Source: Bugula neritina (taxonomy: Eukaryota > Bryozoa > Gymnolaemata > Cheilostomatida > Bugulidae). From it: 64,000 nt of DNA. Made by a program: the position numbers and the translations under genes. The notes beneath the pieces were generated by a model, which did not search any database, was not told the DNA's origin, and saw only the letters and a list, made by a program, of their open reading frames with translations. The DNA is taken from the NCBI GenBank assembly GCA_964035545.1, contig OZ037767.1:30804128-30868127 (forward strand). Direction: 5' to 3'. How positions within the stretch are numbered: the first letter of the stretch is position 1; each line of letters opens with the position of its first letter. Shown here piece after piece: positions 51,122 through 64,000 of the stretch.

Positions 51122-52101
51122 ATATAATATAACTTGAAGAGGAAGCTACAGCTGTTAACAACATATTGTCTATACCTCACATCGAGTCAAAATAAAGAAA
51201 TCGAGGAGGTAACTCCCAAATAGGAAGATATGTGAAATCAAGATCGATATGTAAATGTAGGAGTTGTACTACTATGTGCCATTAAAAGAAAACTTGCCTT
51301 CTCATGATAAAAAGTCAAGAAAAATAAGAACCGCTGCTCGAACAAGTCAGTTGTTGGAGTGGTTTTGAGACTGACAGATATAATTGTTGTTTTTGGCGCT
51401 ATCGCCATCTTTCGGATTTCTAAGATTATTATATTTTGCAATTAGCCCTCAGCCGTTATAATATTATACTTACTAAAGGAAAATTCTACATTTTTTTATT
51501 ACTGTTAGTTTTATCGTTCTGTCTTTTTGTCTGAATCAACTGCGCAGTTAATTTTTGGTGTTACAATAATATATTAATATAGTGAATATTATTCAATTTG
51601 TTCATATTCTATTGTATATTATTATTAACTTCTCTCTTTGTTTGTGATTGCACCAATCGGTGTACAAAACGTAATCAATTCTAGTATTTCAATTGTTAGT
51701 AGAAAGTAAGTCGTATATTTGTCTCAAAGTTATTAAAAAGTAATTCCTGTGTTGATACCCATCTGATCTTAAAATAGTAATAGTTTTAGATAACATAAAA
51801 ATCTGACATTTACATTCGCATAACCACAGCTGAGCAGTAGTAGACCATAATATTTTTAGTCTCACTGAACACTTTCCTTTATCATACTCCGACATAATAG
51901 TTATAGTAGATATTAATATAGAGATTCGAACTATACTACTCAGTTCCACTACCCGATCCAACATCGCGGCTACAAACAAACATCTTAACCTTGGCTTTGC
52001 TTTGCGCTACTCTACATCAGCACGTCATACATTACATCTAAAAGAACATTACAATAATTGAGTGGGCCTAAGTGACAACTATAACAATAATTGACTCTTC
52101 A
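51122..52101. other. Unrelated ~1-kb block inserted in the G-H spacer
   Basis: The spacer is colinear with B-C up to CTGACAGTTC and resumes at AACTCACATATCC; in B-C these are six bases apart. The block between them has no counterpart elsewhere in the window. TTGAAGAG near 51134 and CTCTTCAA near 52095 are inverse to each other but only 8 bp long. No target duplication is clear. A minus-strand frame at 51689-51979 (96 codons, starting MFVAAMLDRVVEL) and another at 51238-51441 match no family I recognise. It may be a mobile element or a fragment of another gene. Confidence 0.5.
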
Positions 52102-53921
52102 AACTCACATATCCATATTCATGTATAATCCACATTGTAGCAGTCATATGCAATGTACAGCAAATGTGCACAATTTATCAGAAGTTCACTCTAGTAGATG
52201 TGCATGTTGTAGCAAGCATACAGTTTATATCTTACAAATAACATTTTTTGGCTGTGAAAAACATCAACCACGATTTTTCCTTTCAACTGTTACAACATTC
52301 CTACAGCTGTAGGAAGTAAATGCTATTGACTTTTAATCAACAAACTCTTTTGATACTTTATTTACCGAATGTACTTACATATTAGGCAAATATATATACT
52401 TATATACCGCTACCCGAACTTTGATAGTTGAGAATATATTATATTTATAGTATAGTATATATACGCACAAACGCATCAAACTTATAACCATTTAGATTTT
52501 AGACTAGAGAATTATATATTATTGAATTGTGCGGAACAAAAAGCAAGAGAGTTGTCTTTTGGTGACCATAAGCTGATTTTCTGGGCTGCAAGCTGCGAAA
52601 ACGTCTTTGATACTTCCGGTCGGGAATCCCCAAATAAAATTCTCAGTTGGAGTTTGGTGGAAAAGTAGGTAAGTGGGCAAATACTGAAAGATGTTATATC
52701 AATTTGAATTTATGCGTGTACTTTTGATCTTAAAATCTCGTAATAGTTTTGTACCCGAATTGAAGGTTTTTTTGGTGATTAAATTTATATCACTAGATGT
52801 GAGCTCGACATGGGCCTTGGGACCGAGGTTTGCTGCACAATTTCAACTTCAAGTTGTACTACACTCTACAGTTATAAGTCTAAGACCAAAGTTCAGTTTC
52901 ATTTTGATTGTAAAATGATCAATATTAATATTAAATATAATATTAATAATGCTAATTCGTTGTCCTAATACCAACCTTGTTTGTGTTTTACTCTGATAGT
53001 GATTGTCTTCAGGCCTTAGATTCTTATAGATATACTTATAGTTATAGTTATACTTATACTCTTACAGTTATAGTATAACTGTTATAGTTATATTTTTCAA
53101 AAATTCAGTAAATTGACTTAAACTTAAAATTTATAGATGTTTTTACTCAAATATACAAGTGTTTTTTATTTAGATGAGCATTAACGTAATGATTAGCATG
53201 AAAGCTAGTTTTGTTTTGAGTTTAATATTGACAATTGTAATATATAGTATTTGTGCTTCCATATTTTTACAGTTTCTTGGCATAAAACGTACCTAATCTT
53301 GTGGAAAAAAATGCTCTTCAGTTAATAAAGTTTTCGGTCAGCATGTTGGCAAAGAACGTTGCCTGCTGCATTGTGCAACTCTTTTTTTAGTCAGATGAAT
53401 GAGAAACGTATGAATTTTACCTTAACAAAGTATAACTTCTTACTTTCTAACTGATGGTTAATCATCTATCATTAATAATGCATTTCTATCTTTGCACCTC
53501 AAATATTTACATAAACATGTCATAAGTTGAAGATTCTATTCTCCTGAAATGAGTTGGAACAGCAGATAGTGTCTCATACTTTAGTGTCTTAAAGAGTATG
53601 GTTTTTGTTCCATTCAGCTAGAGTTTGAAGCACTAAATTCGTTCCTGTTATGTGATACTATCTACTCTACTCCTTTTGGAATAAATTTGGCAAGTTTTAT
53701 ATTAGGTTGATTTAAACCCCTAAGCCCACAGGTACTCAACATAGAAATAATCTCATATATCTTATAATTAGTTCATTTAGTCTTTTTTGTTTTCTAAATA
53801 CTCACTTCACATGAACTAACCATGTATTTTCGTGATAACTAAGTGAACACAGCTATAGTTATGACTACTAGTTAATCTAATATATACACATAGTCTTGTA
53901 AATATTGTTCAGTTTTTTTTC

Positions 53922-53928
53922 TATAAAA
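53922..53928 (+). promoter_or_regulatory. TATA-like box upstream of gene H (tentative)
   Basis: TATAAAA lies 53 bases before the start codon, as in B and C. Confidence 0.22.
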
Positions 53929-53980
53929 ATTATCTAATGTATATTTATTTTAGGTATTTTGACACATTTATTGAAACAAG

Positions 53981-56900
53981 ATGGCTGAAGCAGAACCCAG
54001 GGAGATAGAATGTGGGTTTTGTTTGTTAAAGGAAGGTCTTGAGAACCCAAAGTCTCTACCCTGTGGTCACATACATTGTTTAGTTTGTCTAACTAGAAAT
54101 GTTGATGTGAATGATCTGATCAGATGTCCTTGGTGCAGGTAAATTATATTTCATACTATGCTATTCTCAGACTACAAGTGTATCTATTTAACTTCATAGT
54201 GTGACTCTGATTCATGTTGAGTGTACTTTCTATTATATTCGGCATTATAATAGTTTGTATCTTTATGTGTTACAGAGAAGTGTTTGATGTGAGTATAGAG
54301 ACTCTGCCTTCTGCTGATGTAGAGGACAACTCCACATCATGCACTGTCTGTACTAAGAAGGGGATAAAGAATATCCCAGCTGTGATATACTGTACTGTGT
54401 GCAGTAAACTCTTTTGTGAGAAACATAGAGAGGTACTTTAATGTTGATTATCTTGTTTGAACAATTGAAACTGTGTAGAGAATGAAACCAGACAAAAACA
54501 CCTGCCTTCCTGACATTCGATATATGTGACCTGGCACCACAAAACAAGGGATGTATATAAAATGTTGAAAACCTAGTTATTACTATGGAGTGATAGAGCA
54601 GACTTTTTCAAACATTTTGCACTTTATTTGAAGTCTCTAGCATAAATAGAACTCGAGATATTAATATTTAAAAACCTTAACGTTTTTAGAATTTCTAAAT
54701 TACTGTTTCGAGAAAATCGCATTTAAAGTTGGCAACTCTAGAATAAGTTGAGAATTATTTGTTTACAATTTACAAGCCTTAGCAACGGGTCTTTGTATAA
54801 TAGGAATGGTGACAAATTTGGTACCAAAATAATTGTGAAAATTTGGGCTTTCTGTTAAACTAAATTTTATGCTGCCTCAATTTAAAATTAGGTCAAATAT
54901 GGCCGCCAAACTTTTTGTCTAATTCATTTGTCAATTTGCTTTTTATTTTGTTTATTTAATGAAAGGTTTAACAATTCCAGCAAAGAAGAGGATGTTTCAG
55001 CAAGTTTGTGTGTTGAGATATTTAAATTAGGCATCCAAGTCAGCAGGAAGTCATATAAAACAAAATGGCAGCTGCTTCCTGTTATACATTGAATATCTTC
55101 CTCTCCTCTAATATATTGTGTAATATATCAAACTGCAGCTATTGAGCTGTGCTGTTTCATAGTTATTGCTTAATGAGTAGAACACTTATGAGAAAATTAT
55201 TTGACTATTATGAGATCATTCGAGATTCATTCATAAATATCTTTATAATCTCTAACGGCAACTAAATTTAGCAATTGATGTTGAAAATATAAACATAAAA
55301 TCAGCTATTAGAACGTTTGAGTTTTATTAGGCATTAATATTCACATTTAAAACATCAAACACATTATTTTAAAAAATTAATTAAATGCAGTAAAAAATCC
55401 AGCCTGGATACAACCATTGTGCTTGAATTAACTCTAATCAAGAGAAGAAAATTAGGTAGCTTCTACGGTTTTTGCAAAAAAGGCACTTTTCATCTTTCTA
55501 CTTCCTTGGTCTTCATAATATGAGTTTACGGAGTATGAACACATAACATCATGTGTGTGGCAAAAGCTTCATCACTATCATCAGCTGATTTTCTAACAAT
55601 TATAGATGCTGCTACTTGACATCCATCCTGCCAATCTACCCATCTATTGTCTATTCCAGAGCTGCAAGTACAATGTTGACTTTTTTAAATAACAAAAGAA
55701 AACGGTAGCTTGATGAGAAACTATACGCAGTTATATTATAAAAATTTAGTTGGTTAAACACTCTTGTGGTACTACTATAGCAGCAGTTAATTGTCATCCT
55801 GCATTTTATCAACATTTAAATTTATTGAATTAAACAGAACAATTTAAATTAAAAAAATTGTTGAAAATTTTCAAGCACATCATTAAAAGACTGCAAACCT
55901 TTTTATGAATGAAATAAGCAGAAGCCATAACCTTGCAAGCCAAAATTCAGAGTGTCTACATTAGAAGTATTAGATTGATAGGTAGTAGAGTTGTGTAGGT
56001 TTAAGTCTTCACTCTAATGCTCTCATAAGTCCACTTTCTAAAATGTACAGAATATCGGATTATTCTATATTAACATAGTATTATCAGTAAAATTACACAT
56101 TATGCACTTGAATATCTAGCATATCTGCAATTGGCAATTTTGAAGCAATGTCTATTAACCACTCAAGCATTTAATTGAGTAAAAAAGCTAGCTAAGTGCA
56201 ACTGAATCTATTACAGACATTTACTATAAAATCAATTTGAATTCAATAAATTACTTTAAAATATGAATAAATTTTTGCTCATCCTTTATAATAAAATTAA
56301 AAAGTTTAGACTATTTATGCATTCAGTTAGTGTTACTACTCACTAAATAAGACTAAAAGTAACTTACTGAAGAACTAAGTCAGTCAACTATAGAATTACC
56401 ATGAACTCGCATTAATATTTCATCATTATACTCATTTACATTTAATCACATTTACCATTTCAATTTGGTTAGAGGTGATGCTTTTATCAATATAAATAGG
56501 GTTATCAATTGAGCTTTGACAGTAACTGTAAGCCTGCATAATGTGATAAATATTTTATCATTATGTTTTAAATAAAACTTTAAGCTAATTTAAAAATCAC
56601 AAAAGGAACCGTTAATCGTAACAGTAATCAGTAACTGTATTGACAAAATCTAAGACAGAGGCTAAAAGTTACTAAGAGTAATTCTAATGTAAATTTAAAT
56701 ATCAACTATAAAATAAATCAATAAATATAATACTATCAGTATGAGTATCAAGTGCTTACGCTAATCTAGTGGTCTAACGTGATTGCATCTTCAAGTAAAT
56801 CAAGTAAGTAAGGCGAAACTCAGAGTCAGACTCAAATAGTGAATTTAATTATTAATCATTACTTAAGTTATGCTATTAATATTAATGAGCTACATTTGGT

Positions 56901-59900
56901 TTTACTGCCAAATACCAGTATCAGCAAATCATGAATGATATTCATTATGATTATCATTATGAGTAACCGTACCTCAAACTGTGAGTCATAGTGAGTCATT
57001 TAAATAGTTACTAATATAGAATAGACATACTCCTAGTGATATTCATATTATCAGTATGAATATTAATAAGAAAATAACTACAAATAATCCTAGCAACAAT
57101 TCTAAGTTAGTAGCGTAAATGATGGTTTTGAGTATAATTACCTGCATTGTTGTGATTTTCAAGCTTGAACGCTAAAGATAAAGATTAAGTTTAGCATTTA
57201 TCACCAAAGGGCAAAACAGCTCAGTAACTTAAAAGCTAACTTCGGATGGAGCACGATGAAAAACTAAAACTAGCCTTCGATTTTAAATACGATGCTTCTG
57301 ACAATGCGAAGAAAGAGGTGTAAGCTAAATTCATTTGATAAAAAATAAATTTGCAAGATCTCATGCTATGAAAATGACTAAAATTGTCTTCTTTCTTTAC
57401 TTGATAACTTCGCAATTTTTTCATCATTTAAAAAATTGAATGCCTTAGTTACCAACTTTAAATGCAATTTTAGAGCTGAAGGAATCATCAAATGCTTACG
57501 AAAGTATGATTTTTGAAATCCTTGGATTTTTTTGTATTAGAAAAGTTCAAAACCTAAAAACTGGAAATTAATTTCAAATTTAAGTATTTCCAAATTAAAC
57601 CTTCATTTACTACACTTTATAAACGCCGCCACATCCCCGGTTTTGTCGCGACTGGTCACATATTTTCTAGGCCCATGATGACTTAAATGATGATCACCAG
57701 CAGTTGACCATATCAGAATACAGAATACAAGCTAAGAGACTGGAAAGAAAAGTTTGTTCTAAACATACAGATTACCAAATATCTCAGGGATGTAAACTCT
57801 GTGCTCAACTGTTTTGTGTGCAGTGTTTATCTCAGGCCGACTCTTGTGTTGGAGGTGAAATTTTTATATTGCTCCTAATACTATTTATTCACATTTAGTG
57901 TGCATTATAATTTGAAAAAAAAATTAAATGTACTCTATTATGACTACAACATTCTTGTCTGTTGGCTGGAATTAGTTACTCACACCTAGTAAATGAGATT
58001 TTATATATACAAATTATAGCAAATTGGTAGCAAAATTTTGGGTCGTCTCACTGGAAGTCGTCTAACTGAAATGACACCCAAATCATTGTGGATTCTGTGA
58101 CTGTTTTATCCTGTAACATTAACTGTAGTTTAGTAATACATTTCCAGGTTCACTACATGACATGGCTGGGTTAGATGACCTCATCAAGGAACTGGTGAAT
58201 GTAGAAGAACTGATTACTACAGAAGACAAAGTATCTTCTCTATTCAAACAACTTTCTAAAACTATATCTGACTTTGATACTGAAACAGGAGAGTTACTAG
58301 ACATTCTCCATACACAGCGTGATGAACAGGTGTGATTGATATCACATTTTCTAGAATGTGTTTGTTTCCTGTCACACCGTGTAAAGGTTTTAATGGTTTA
58401 CTCGTATGTTTTAGTTGGCTGAGGTGAGACTAAAGTATGAGAAACTTGAAGAGGAGTTCTTAGCTAGTAGAAAGAAAACTAAAGATGCACTGGATGCACA
58501 CATGGAGAGAGAAGTTGGAACTGTTTTGTCTGAACTGAGTAAAAGTAGAATGAAGATAGAAGCTCACCTCAGACAAAACAATCAGGTGTGTAGAGTTGAA
58601 TTACAAGTAACTTGTGTTGAATCATTGAGTCTGGGTTAAAATTATGTGATGATTGTATCGCATGATTATCTGCTGTACATGAAAACAATTTTGTTTTGGT
58701 GAATAAATGTAAATTGTTGAATTGATAGGATAGTGTGAAGAATCTGGAAATATTTTCAAGATTTTGAGAAAACCCCTGAGTGAACTGATGTTCCACTAAT
58801 GACTAAAGTACAAGTATATTTCATAGTTAGATGTTAAAGGGATGATTTCTGAACTCCTGTTTGGTTTTATATTCCAAAAAGCAGTTTCAAAAAAGAAGCT
58901 TAAAAATGTTTATGTTGATATTTATTCTCTCTATTGAATATTTTCTGATTGCTGGAGAAGTTTTATTAAAATTTTCCAATCAAATTTAGAAGCTGGTTTA
59001 GCTGTGTGGCTATTTTAGGTCTGTAAAGGCACATATTGCATGTTTTTATTAACTATCAGTGAGTCAGTGATATTCACTGAGTAGATTTTTTAAAGTTTTT
59101 ATTCTGCATTAAACAAGAAAGAATCAGTTTTAATTTCACATTATTGTTGCTAATCTTCATGTAATTATAGTTGATCTCTACTCACAGGTGGATCTAGTTG
59201 AAGGATATGCAGAGATTAAGGATAGAATACAGAGACTTGTATCTGTTGAAATACCTGAACTAGAACTGTGTGATGTCATGACTCTAGAAGTCAAAGGTTA
59301 GTTGGTACAAGCTGACTATTATATGTTCATGTGGTACTGTGTTACTGAATCACCGGCTTTCCATGTACCGATCTCAGATCGATCTTAGCGAGATCGATCC
59401 ATGGAAAGACGCCAAAGATCCATCTCCGTTGATCTGAGCTGGTCGGTCTGTGGAGCTCGAACTCAGATCGATCTCATGTCAATAAGACCATGGAAAGACG
59501 CCAGATCGATCTGAGAAGTAGAAAAAGACTGCGCGCTACAATGTTGTCTGCTAATAAAAATGACAACTTATTGATAATTACTAAGCAAAGTATTAAATAA
59601 TTATGATAGCCACCTTTTCAGATGCCAAAACTTTGACTTTCAGTATAATGATTAAGAAAACTCAATTATATGCAGTAAAAGGTAAAAAAATGCGAGAATT
59701 TAAATTGAATTTAAATGACTATTAAAACTTAGTTTCATTATAGCTATTTTCTTTGCAATTTTAAGCCTAACAGTCCTGTAAGTTTATTAATAATCTGCAA
59801 GACAGCCATTAATTTTATATAAGCTGTCAAGCTAAAAACTTAAAATTAATTATTTTAAATTGGCCAAATTACCATACACTGAAAGCTTTGCTGCGTATAG

Positions 59901-62064
59901 TTTATAGCTGGGATTAAATTTTAGCTTACTACCATCTTGTTTTCAACAGTAGTAGCTTTAATCACTCAAATAGGTGGACAAATTATACTTTTAAAGTATC
60001 CTTCACTTAAGAGGAGGCAACTTCGCGAGTTCGATCTGACACTCTCATGGAAAAACGATCGATCTGAGATCGGTACATGGAAAGCCCGTGAATATGTTGT
60101 ATTTATGTTTACTATCTACATCATAGTCAATCTATACTCTCTTATATTAATTACTAGATTTAATTGTATAGGAAAGATAGAACGTTACAACTCTTGTGTA
60201 GAATACAATAACCATACATACCAGTTTACTAACATTACTTCTACTTGTCATATGATACAGTGTAGAGATCTTTGTATATACTTCCTATAATTTTATACAA
60301 GTTTGTGTATTCTTTGAAACCCCAGCGTTGAACTGTCATAATATTTTCTGCTACTATATAATATATTCACTGCTATTATATAATATATTTACTACTATTA
60401 TATAATATATTCACTACTATTATATAATATATTCACTACTATTATATAATATATTCACTACTATTTTATAATGTTATGTTAACTGCTATTATATAATAGA
60501 TTTCCTACAAACGCATCCTATTTCTATATTCTTTATCACTCCATGTTGAACTATAATGTTATCTTTCTTATTATATAACATTATCTTCACTACTGTTACA
60601 TTACATTATATTCTCTGTTCTTTTATGATATATTATTTCCATCACTAACATATAGTACTATCTTCACTATTATTATATAATGTTATATTTTCTGCTATTA
60701 TATAATGTTATATTCCCTACAAATAGTATAGTATAATAATTGTGTTTAAGTAGTAGATTCAGTACTATTTTATAATATATTTGATTTATGCTATTATTTA
60801 ATTTAGTACATTTATATATACTTTACAGAGGAGAAGAGAGACATAGAAGTAGATATAGTTTCTACAGCAGACGTATCTATTAGTTTGGGTCAAGGAGTGC
60901 CAACTTCAACTCTTCCTAATTCTCTCAAACTCCTACAGTCTGTTGATGTTTCTACAAATTGTTGGCCAGTTTGTAGATATGAGGGTAACACTTATGTAGG
61001 ACTGCCTGATAGACTAGACAGAATAGATGAGAACTATAATGTTACTCAGTCATTTGTTACAGTCAGGGGTGTTGTGTTTGGTCTTACAGCATATAAAGAT
61101 CAGCTGTATAGTTTAGTACGAGTTGGCAATACTAGTTGGAAGGTAAATGTGTATGACTTTAGTGGGAATCAGGTGACCAGCTGGTCTCATAGTGATAATA
61201 TTGGGATTAGCAATAAACTTGTTATAGTTGATGATCAGGTTGTAGTCCCTGATAGACCAAGTAAAAGACTCACAATCTACTCTCTTACTGGGGAGGTAAT
61301 TAAACAAGTGCCCTGCTCTCTACTTGGTAACAATTGGGTAGCTATATGTGCAGCAGACAGACATTGTGTAGTAGTTACTGATAACAATTCCTCTCAAGTA
61401 TTTAAGTTAGACCTGACAACAGAGAAAGTCATCTGGACATGTAAAGATGTGACTAGACCACAAGGTGTGACCTGCTATAGAAGTAAATATATTCTTGTGA
61501 CTAACTACAGCAGGAGAACCACTATCTGGATACTGGATGTGAAGACAGGTTAGTTGGTGTTTATTCTACCACATGGGAAGCTCTTGTACACATACTATAG
61601 TTGGTTGGCATGTATGCTCTCAGTTTAACCTTTAGATGGAAGCTATTACATGCTATATTATCACATTATATTATTACTAACAATGTATATGGTAGCTATG
61701 AAGTATAAAAAACCTTTGTTAAATATAATGCAGTATAACTTTATACTCATTACATATAATATTATCATATATAATATAGTATCTTATTAACAGAGTATAC
61801 AGTAGCTAGAGAGTATTGAAATCCTCTGTCTCATATAATATAGTATAATCCTGTAGTGGGGTCTTTGTTGACATAACAATAGAGAAAGTAATATGTTAAA
61901 TAAAGAATATTACATCATTTCCTGTTACAGGCACACAGTTGACTAACATAGAAGACGCAACTGTTAGAGAGAATAGTTATGTACTTGATCTCCATGTATA
62001 TAGAGACACTCTGATTGTACCCAGATGTAATGAGAAGAAAATTCTGTTTTACCAGCTGAAATAA
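53981..62064 (+). CDS. Gene H: complete TRIM-NHL-like protein, 604 aa, with two transposons in introns
   Basis: Exons: 53981-54138, 54276-54432, 57671-57854, 58148-58329, 58415-58585, 59188-59296, 60829-61548, 61931-62064 (stop TAA). Coding exons are open and zinc ligands complete; exon 3 begins AHDDLNDDHQQL and exon 4 GSLHDMAGL. Intron 2 is expanded to 3.2 kb by an inverted-repeat element ending 11 bases before the exon 3 acceptor (TATTTTCTAG). Intron 6 contains a 740-bp element. Exon 7 starts AG-GAG-AAG instead of GA-GAG-AAG, giving EEKRD. Propeller loops include TNCWP, GLPDRLDR, VRGVVFG, RVGNTSWKVN, SDNIGISNKL, GNNWVAI, TRPQGV and NYSRRTT. Whether exon 3 is spliced efficiently with the new upstream context is uncertain. 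Confidence 0.83.
54526..57659. mobile_element. 3.1-kb inverted-repeat element in intron 2 of gene H
   Basis: The left end reads GTGACCTGGCACCACAAAAC and the right end, inverted, GTGACCAGTCGCGACAAAAC. Imperfect inverted arms extend about 200 bp, to GCATTTAAAGTTGGCAACT (about 54720) and its inverse near 57450. Flanking ATAT on both sides may be a target duplication, but AT-richness makes this ambiguous. Other copies have a 100-bp intron here. No long frame is present. A short minus-strand segment near 55540-55660 (VDWQDGCQVAASIIVRKS) is open but unrecognised. Probably a non-autonomous DNA transposon; the superfamily is not assigned. Confidence 0.75.
59348..60093. mobile_element. 740-bp non-autonomous DNA transposon in intron 6 of gene H
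   Basis: The element is 59351-60090, with 34-bp terminal inverted repeats (59351-59384 against 60057-60090) that differ at one position. It starts CACCGGCTTTCCATGTACCG. AAT flanks it on both sides (59348-59350 and 60091-60093); other copies read CTGAATATG once, so the duplication is 3 bp. Subterminal CAGATCGATCT and CATGGAAAGACGCC motifs repeat several times in the first 170 bp. A CAC start with a 3-bp duplication would fit a CACTA-like element; PIF/Harbinger is an alternative. No transposase. Confidence 0.82.
60343..60500. repeat. 22-bp minisatellite in intron 6 of gene H
   Basis: About six units of the TATTCACTACTATTATATAA(TA) repeat. Confidence 0.85.
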
Positions 62065-64000
62065 ACAGGTATTATATAACACTGTATTTTTATAGTCAAA
62101 GGGGATCTCTTATTATATTCAATATAATATATTGATAAATATATTTCATGCTGAGGCTTTAAACCTGTAAATTACAGAATTTACTCCTTGTTTTCATTTG
62201 CTCATATAATGTTATCCTCTAATCTTTTCACTGCTGTCAATCTTTATCTCAGCAAATGAAGTTTTATAATCTACGACAATATTATTCCATATGATAGTGT
62301 AATGTACTTCCTGTTATGTTGATACTCACATCTGATTGGTGTATGTTGTAGGTCATGTGGAGATAACCCTTACACTGTGTCAAAATGCTTGCTAGTTCTC
62401 GAGTACACTTGAGAATATCTTAGGAGTTGTCTTCTTACTCTTAGAATGTCTCAGTCAGTGCCAACTGTTTATATTAAATATTGTTTAGTAAATTGTAGCA
62501 ATTTCCTAATATTTGTCTTTTACTTACCACTTGGTTCTTTGATATTGAAAACAATATTTTACAATACTAGCCATTATATACTGATAGTGAAATGATAATT
62601 GCATTTTGTTCGGGTAAATACATGTAGGTTTGCATGCAGTTACTGGCTTTATTATACATTATTATATCATTTGTAATTTGCTGAACAAAAATTTATAATA
62701 TAATTGTTTCTTTTCCATTTTTAACTTTATTGTTTTTTACTTTCAAAAATTCTTTTGACAACTGTTCTAGTGATTGAGGTTGCTTGTAACAAATTTTGGT
62801 TGCAGCACCTAACGTTTTATGGAAAGCTTGTGATTGAGATTTCTTCAAATGCAATATAAATAATTATTATGTTCCTGTTTGCTTACTTCTTGACGTGCAC
62901 TAGTTCCACCCTAAATCTAATTGTAGGCAAAATTATTGAGTTGGTTGTATATTGAACAATATGATTCTTCAGCAGTTTAAAAATTGATGTTTTCAATTCC
63001 TTTTTATTAGTAAGATTTCGAAGCACAAATCACTTGAATGCTGCAACTAATGAGAACTCATGAACTCACTGACAATTATCATGTAACTCACACATCCATA
63101 TTCATGTATGATTCACATTGTAGCAGGTATATGCAGTGTACAGCAGGTGTGCACAATTTATCAGAAGTGCACTCTAGTAGATGTACATACTGTAGCAAAC
63201 GTACAGTTTATATCTTACAAATTTTGTGGTTGTGAAAAACTTTAACCACGAGTTTTCCTTTCAACTGTTACAACATTCCTACATATTTTTTAATATACAA
63301 ATACAGCTTATAAAGAAGACAAGTCTAAAAGAGTGATAGCTAGACTATCAATAAGTTAGTTGAAATTGGTGATTAGCATCAGTTGTGAACATGAAATAGT
63401 AAATATGAACTTGTTTTGTGCACTACTGCTGTAGCAAGTAAATGCTATCGACTTTTACTCAACAAACTCTTTTGATCAATACTATATTTGCAGAATGTAC
63501 TTACATGTTTAGCAAATATATATTTATACGATAGTACACGCACACGCACACACACACAAACACACATCAAACTTATAACCATCAGACTTTAGAGAATTAG
63601 ATATTGCATTGTGCTGGGCAAAAAAGACTAGAGTTGTCATCCCTTAGTGACCATAAATTAATTTTCGCGACTGCAAGCTGCGAAAACACCGTTGTTACTT
63701 CCGGTGGGGAATCCCCAAATAAAATTCTCAGTTGAAGTTTGATGGAGAAATAGGGAAGTTGAATATTGGCAAATACTGTAAGTTGTTATATCAATTTATG
63801 CTTGTACCTTTGGCCTTAAAATCTCGTAATATTTTTATACCCGAATTGAAGGTTTTTTGTGACTAAATTATTATCAATAGATGTGAACTCGACATTGGCC
63901 TTGGGACTGAGGTTCGCTGCACAATTTCAACTTCAAGTTGTACTACAGTTATGAGTTAATGTTATAAGTCTAAGACCGAAGTTTAGTTTTATTTTGATTG
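62065..64000. other. Spacer downstream of gene H (cut by window edge)
   Basis: Aligns with the other spacers from their 3' ends up to about 0.9-1 kb before the next expected start codon. It has a CACACGCACACACACA microsatellite near 63538-63565. A 65-codon frame at 63038-63235 recurs in other spacers but has no recognised domain. The next array member would be expected beyond the window. Confidence 0.65.

Larger units (their letters stand above)
50096..53980. other. G-H intergenic spacer, type 2, with a foreign block
   Basis: From 50096 to about 51121 and from 52102 to 53980 it aligns with other spacers. The right part matches B-C (CGCTACCCGAACTTTGATAG near 52408; ATACTTATAGTTATA repeats near 53030). 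The block at 51122-52101 is unrelated and listed separately. The small cysteine frame is interrupted by TAA. Confidence 0.7.

Noticed and set aside
51122-52101. Foreign block read as a DNA transposon with TTGAAGAG/CTCTTCAA ends
   Set aside because: Eight-base inverted ends are too short to be convincing and no matching target duplication was found, so it is listed only as an unrelated block.
59937-60290. 117-codon frame overlapping the end of the 740-bp element in gene H
   Set aside because: It crosses the transposon boundary into duplicated intron sequence, so it is chance.

Overview
The window looks like nuclear DNA of an AT-rich invertebrate animal. The genes are split by short GT-AG introns, the intergenic DNA is full of AT microsatellites and DNA transposons, and the proteins belong to the animal TRIM (RING, B-box, coiled-coil) superfamily. 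The phylum cannot be fixed from the sequence; an early-branching or lophotrochozoan animal with an expanded TRIM family would fit. No bacterial-type operons, rRNA, tRNA or CRISPR were seen.

Layout: the whole 64 kb is one head-to-tail array of eight paralogous genes on the + strand, called A to H here. A is cut by the left edge (exons 6-8 only, 923-2969). B starts at 8150, C at 15325, D at 24569, E at 32452, F at 39629, G at 47200 and H at 53981. Seven have all eight coding exons, with the same phases and almost the same lengths. Exon 1 encodes a C3HC4 RING, exons 2 and 3 a B-box1-like and a B-box2-like zinc module, exons 4-6 a predicted coiled coil, and exons 7-8 a C-terminal domain that I read as a six-bladed NHL-like beta-propeller. 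An intact copy predicts 604-605 residues. B, D, F, G and H are open throughout. C has a nonsense codon at the end of exon 3, and E has two small deletions in the propeller exons.

Main observation: the RING, B-box and coiled-coil exons are nearly invariant between copies, while the propeller differs at about a dozen short clusters. These are spaced about 15-25 residues apart, two per blade, at the positions expected for the b-c and d-a loops, which share one face of a propeller. Alternative loop sequences occur in different combinations in different copies. This suggests a diversified ligand-binding face coupled to a constant ubiquitin-ligase module, as in innate immune recognition families. 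That is inference from sequence.

Mobile DNA: a decayed hAT transposon with 8-bp target duplications lies in intron 5 of A and C at the same site. A 2.2-kb foldback element with a TA-rich core lies between A and B. A 3.1-kb inverted-repeat element fills intron 2 of H, and a 740-bp element with 34-bp terminal inverted repeats lies in intron 6 of H. A 369-bp insertion lies in intron 5 of B and a ~1-kb foreign block between G and H. A 22-bp minisatellite with about 0 to 34 units sits in intron 6, directly upstream of the variable exon. Intergenic spacers fall into three types in the order 1-2-1-3-1-3-2, a trace of block duplication and exchange.
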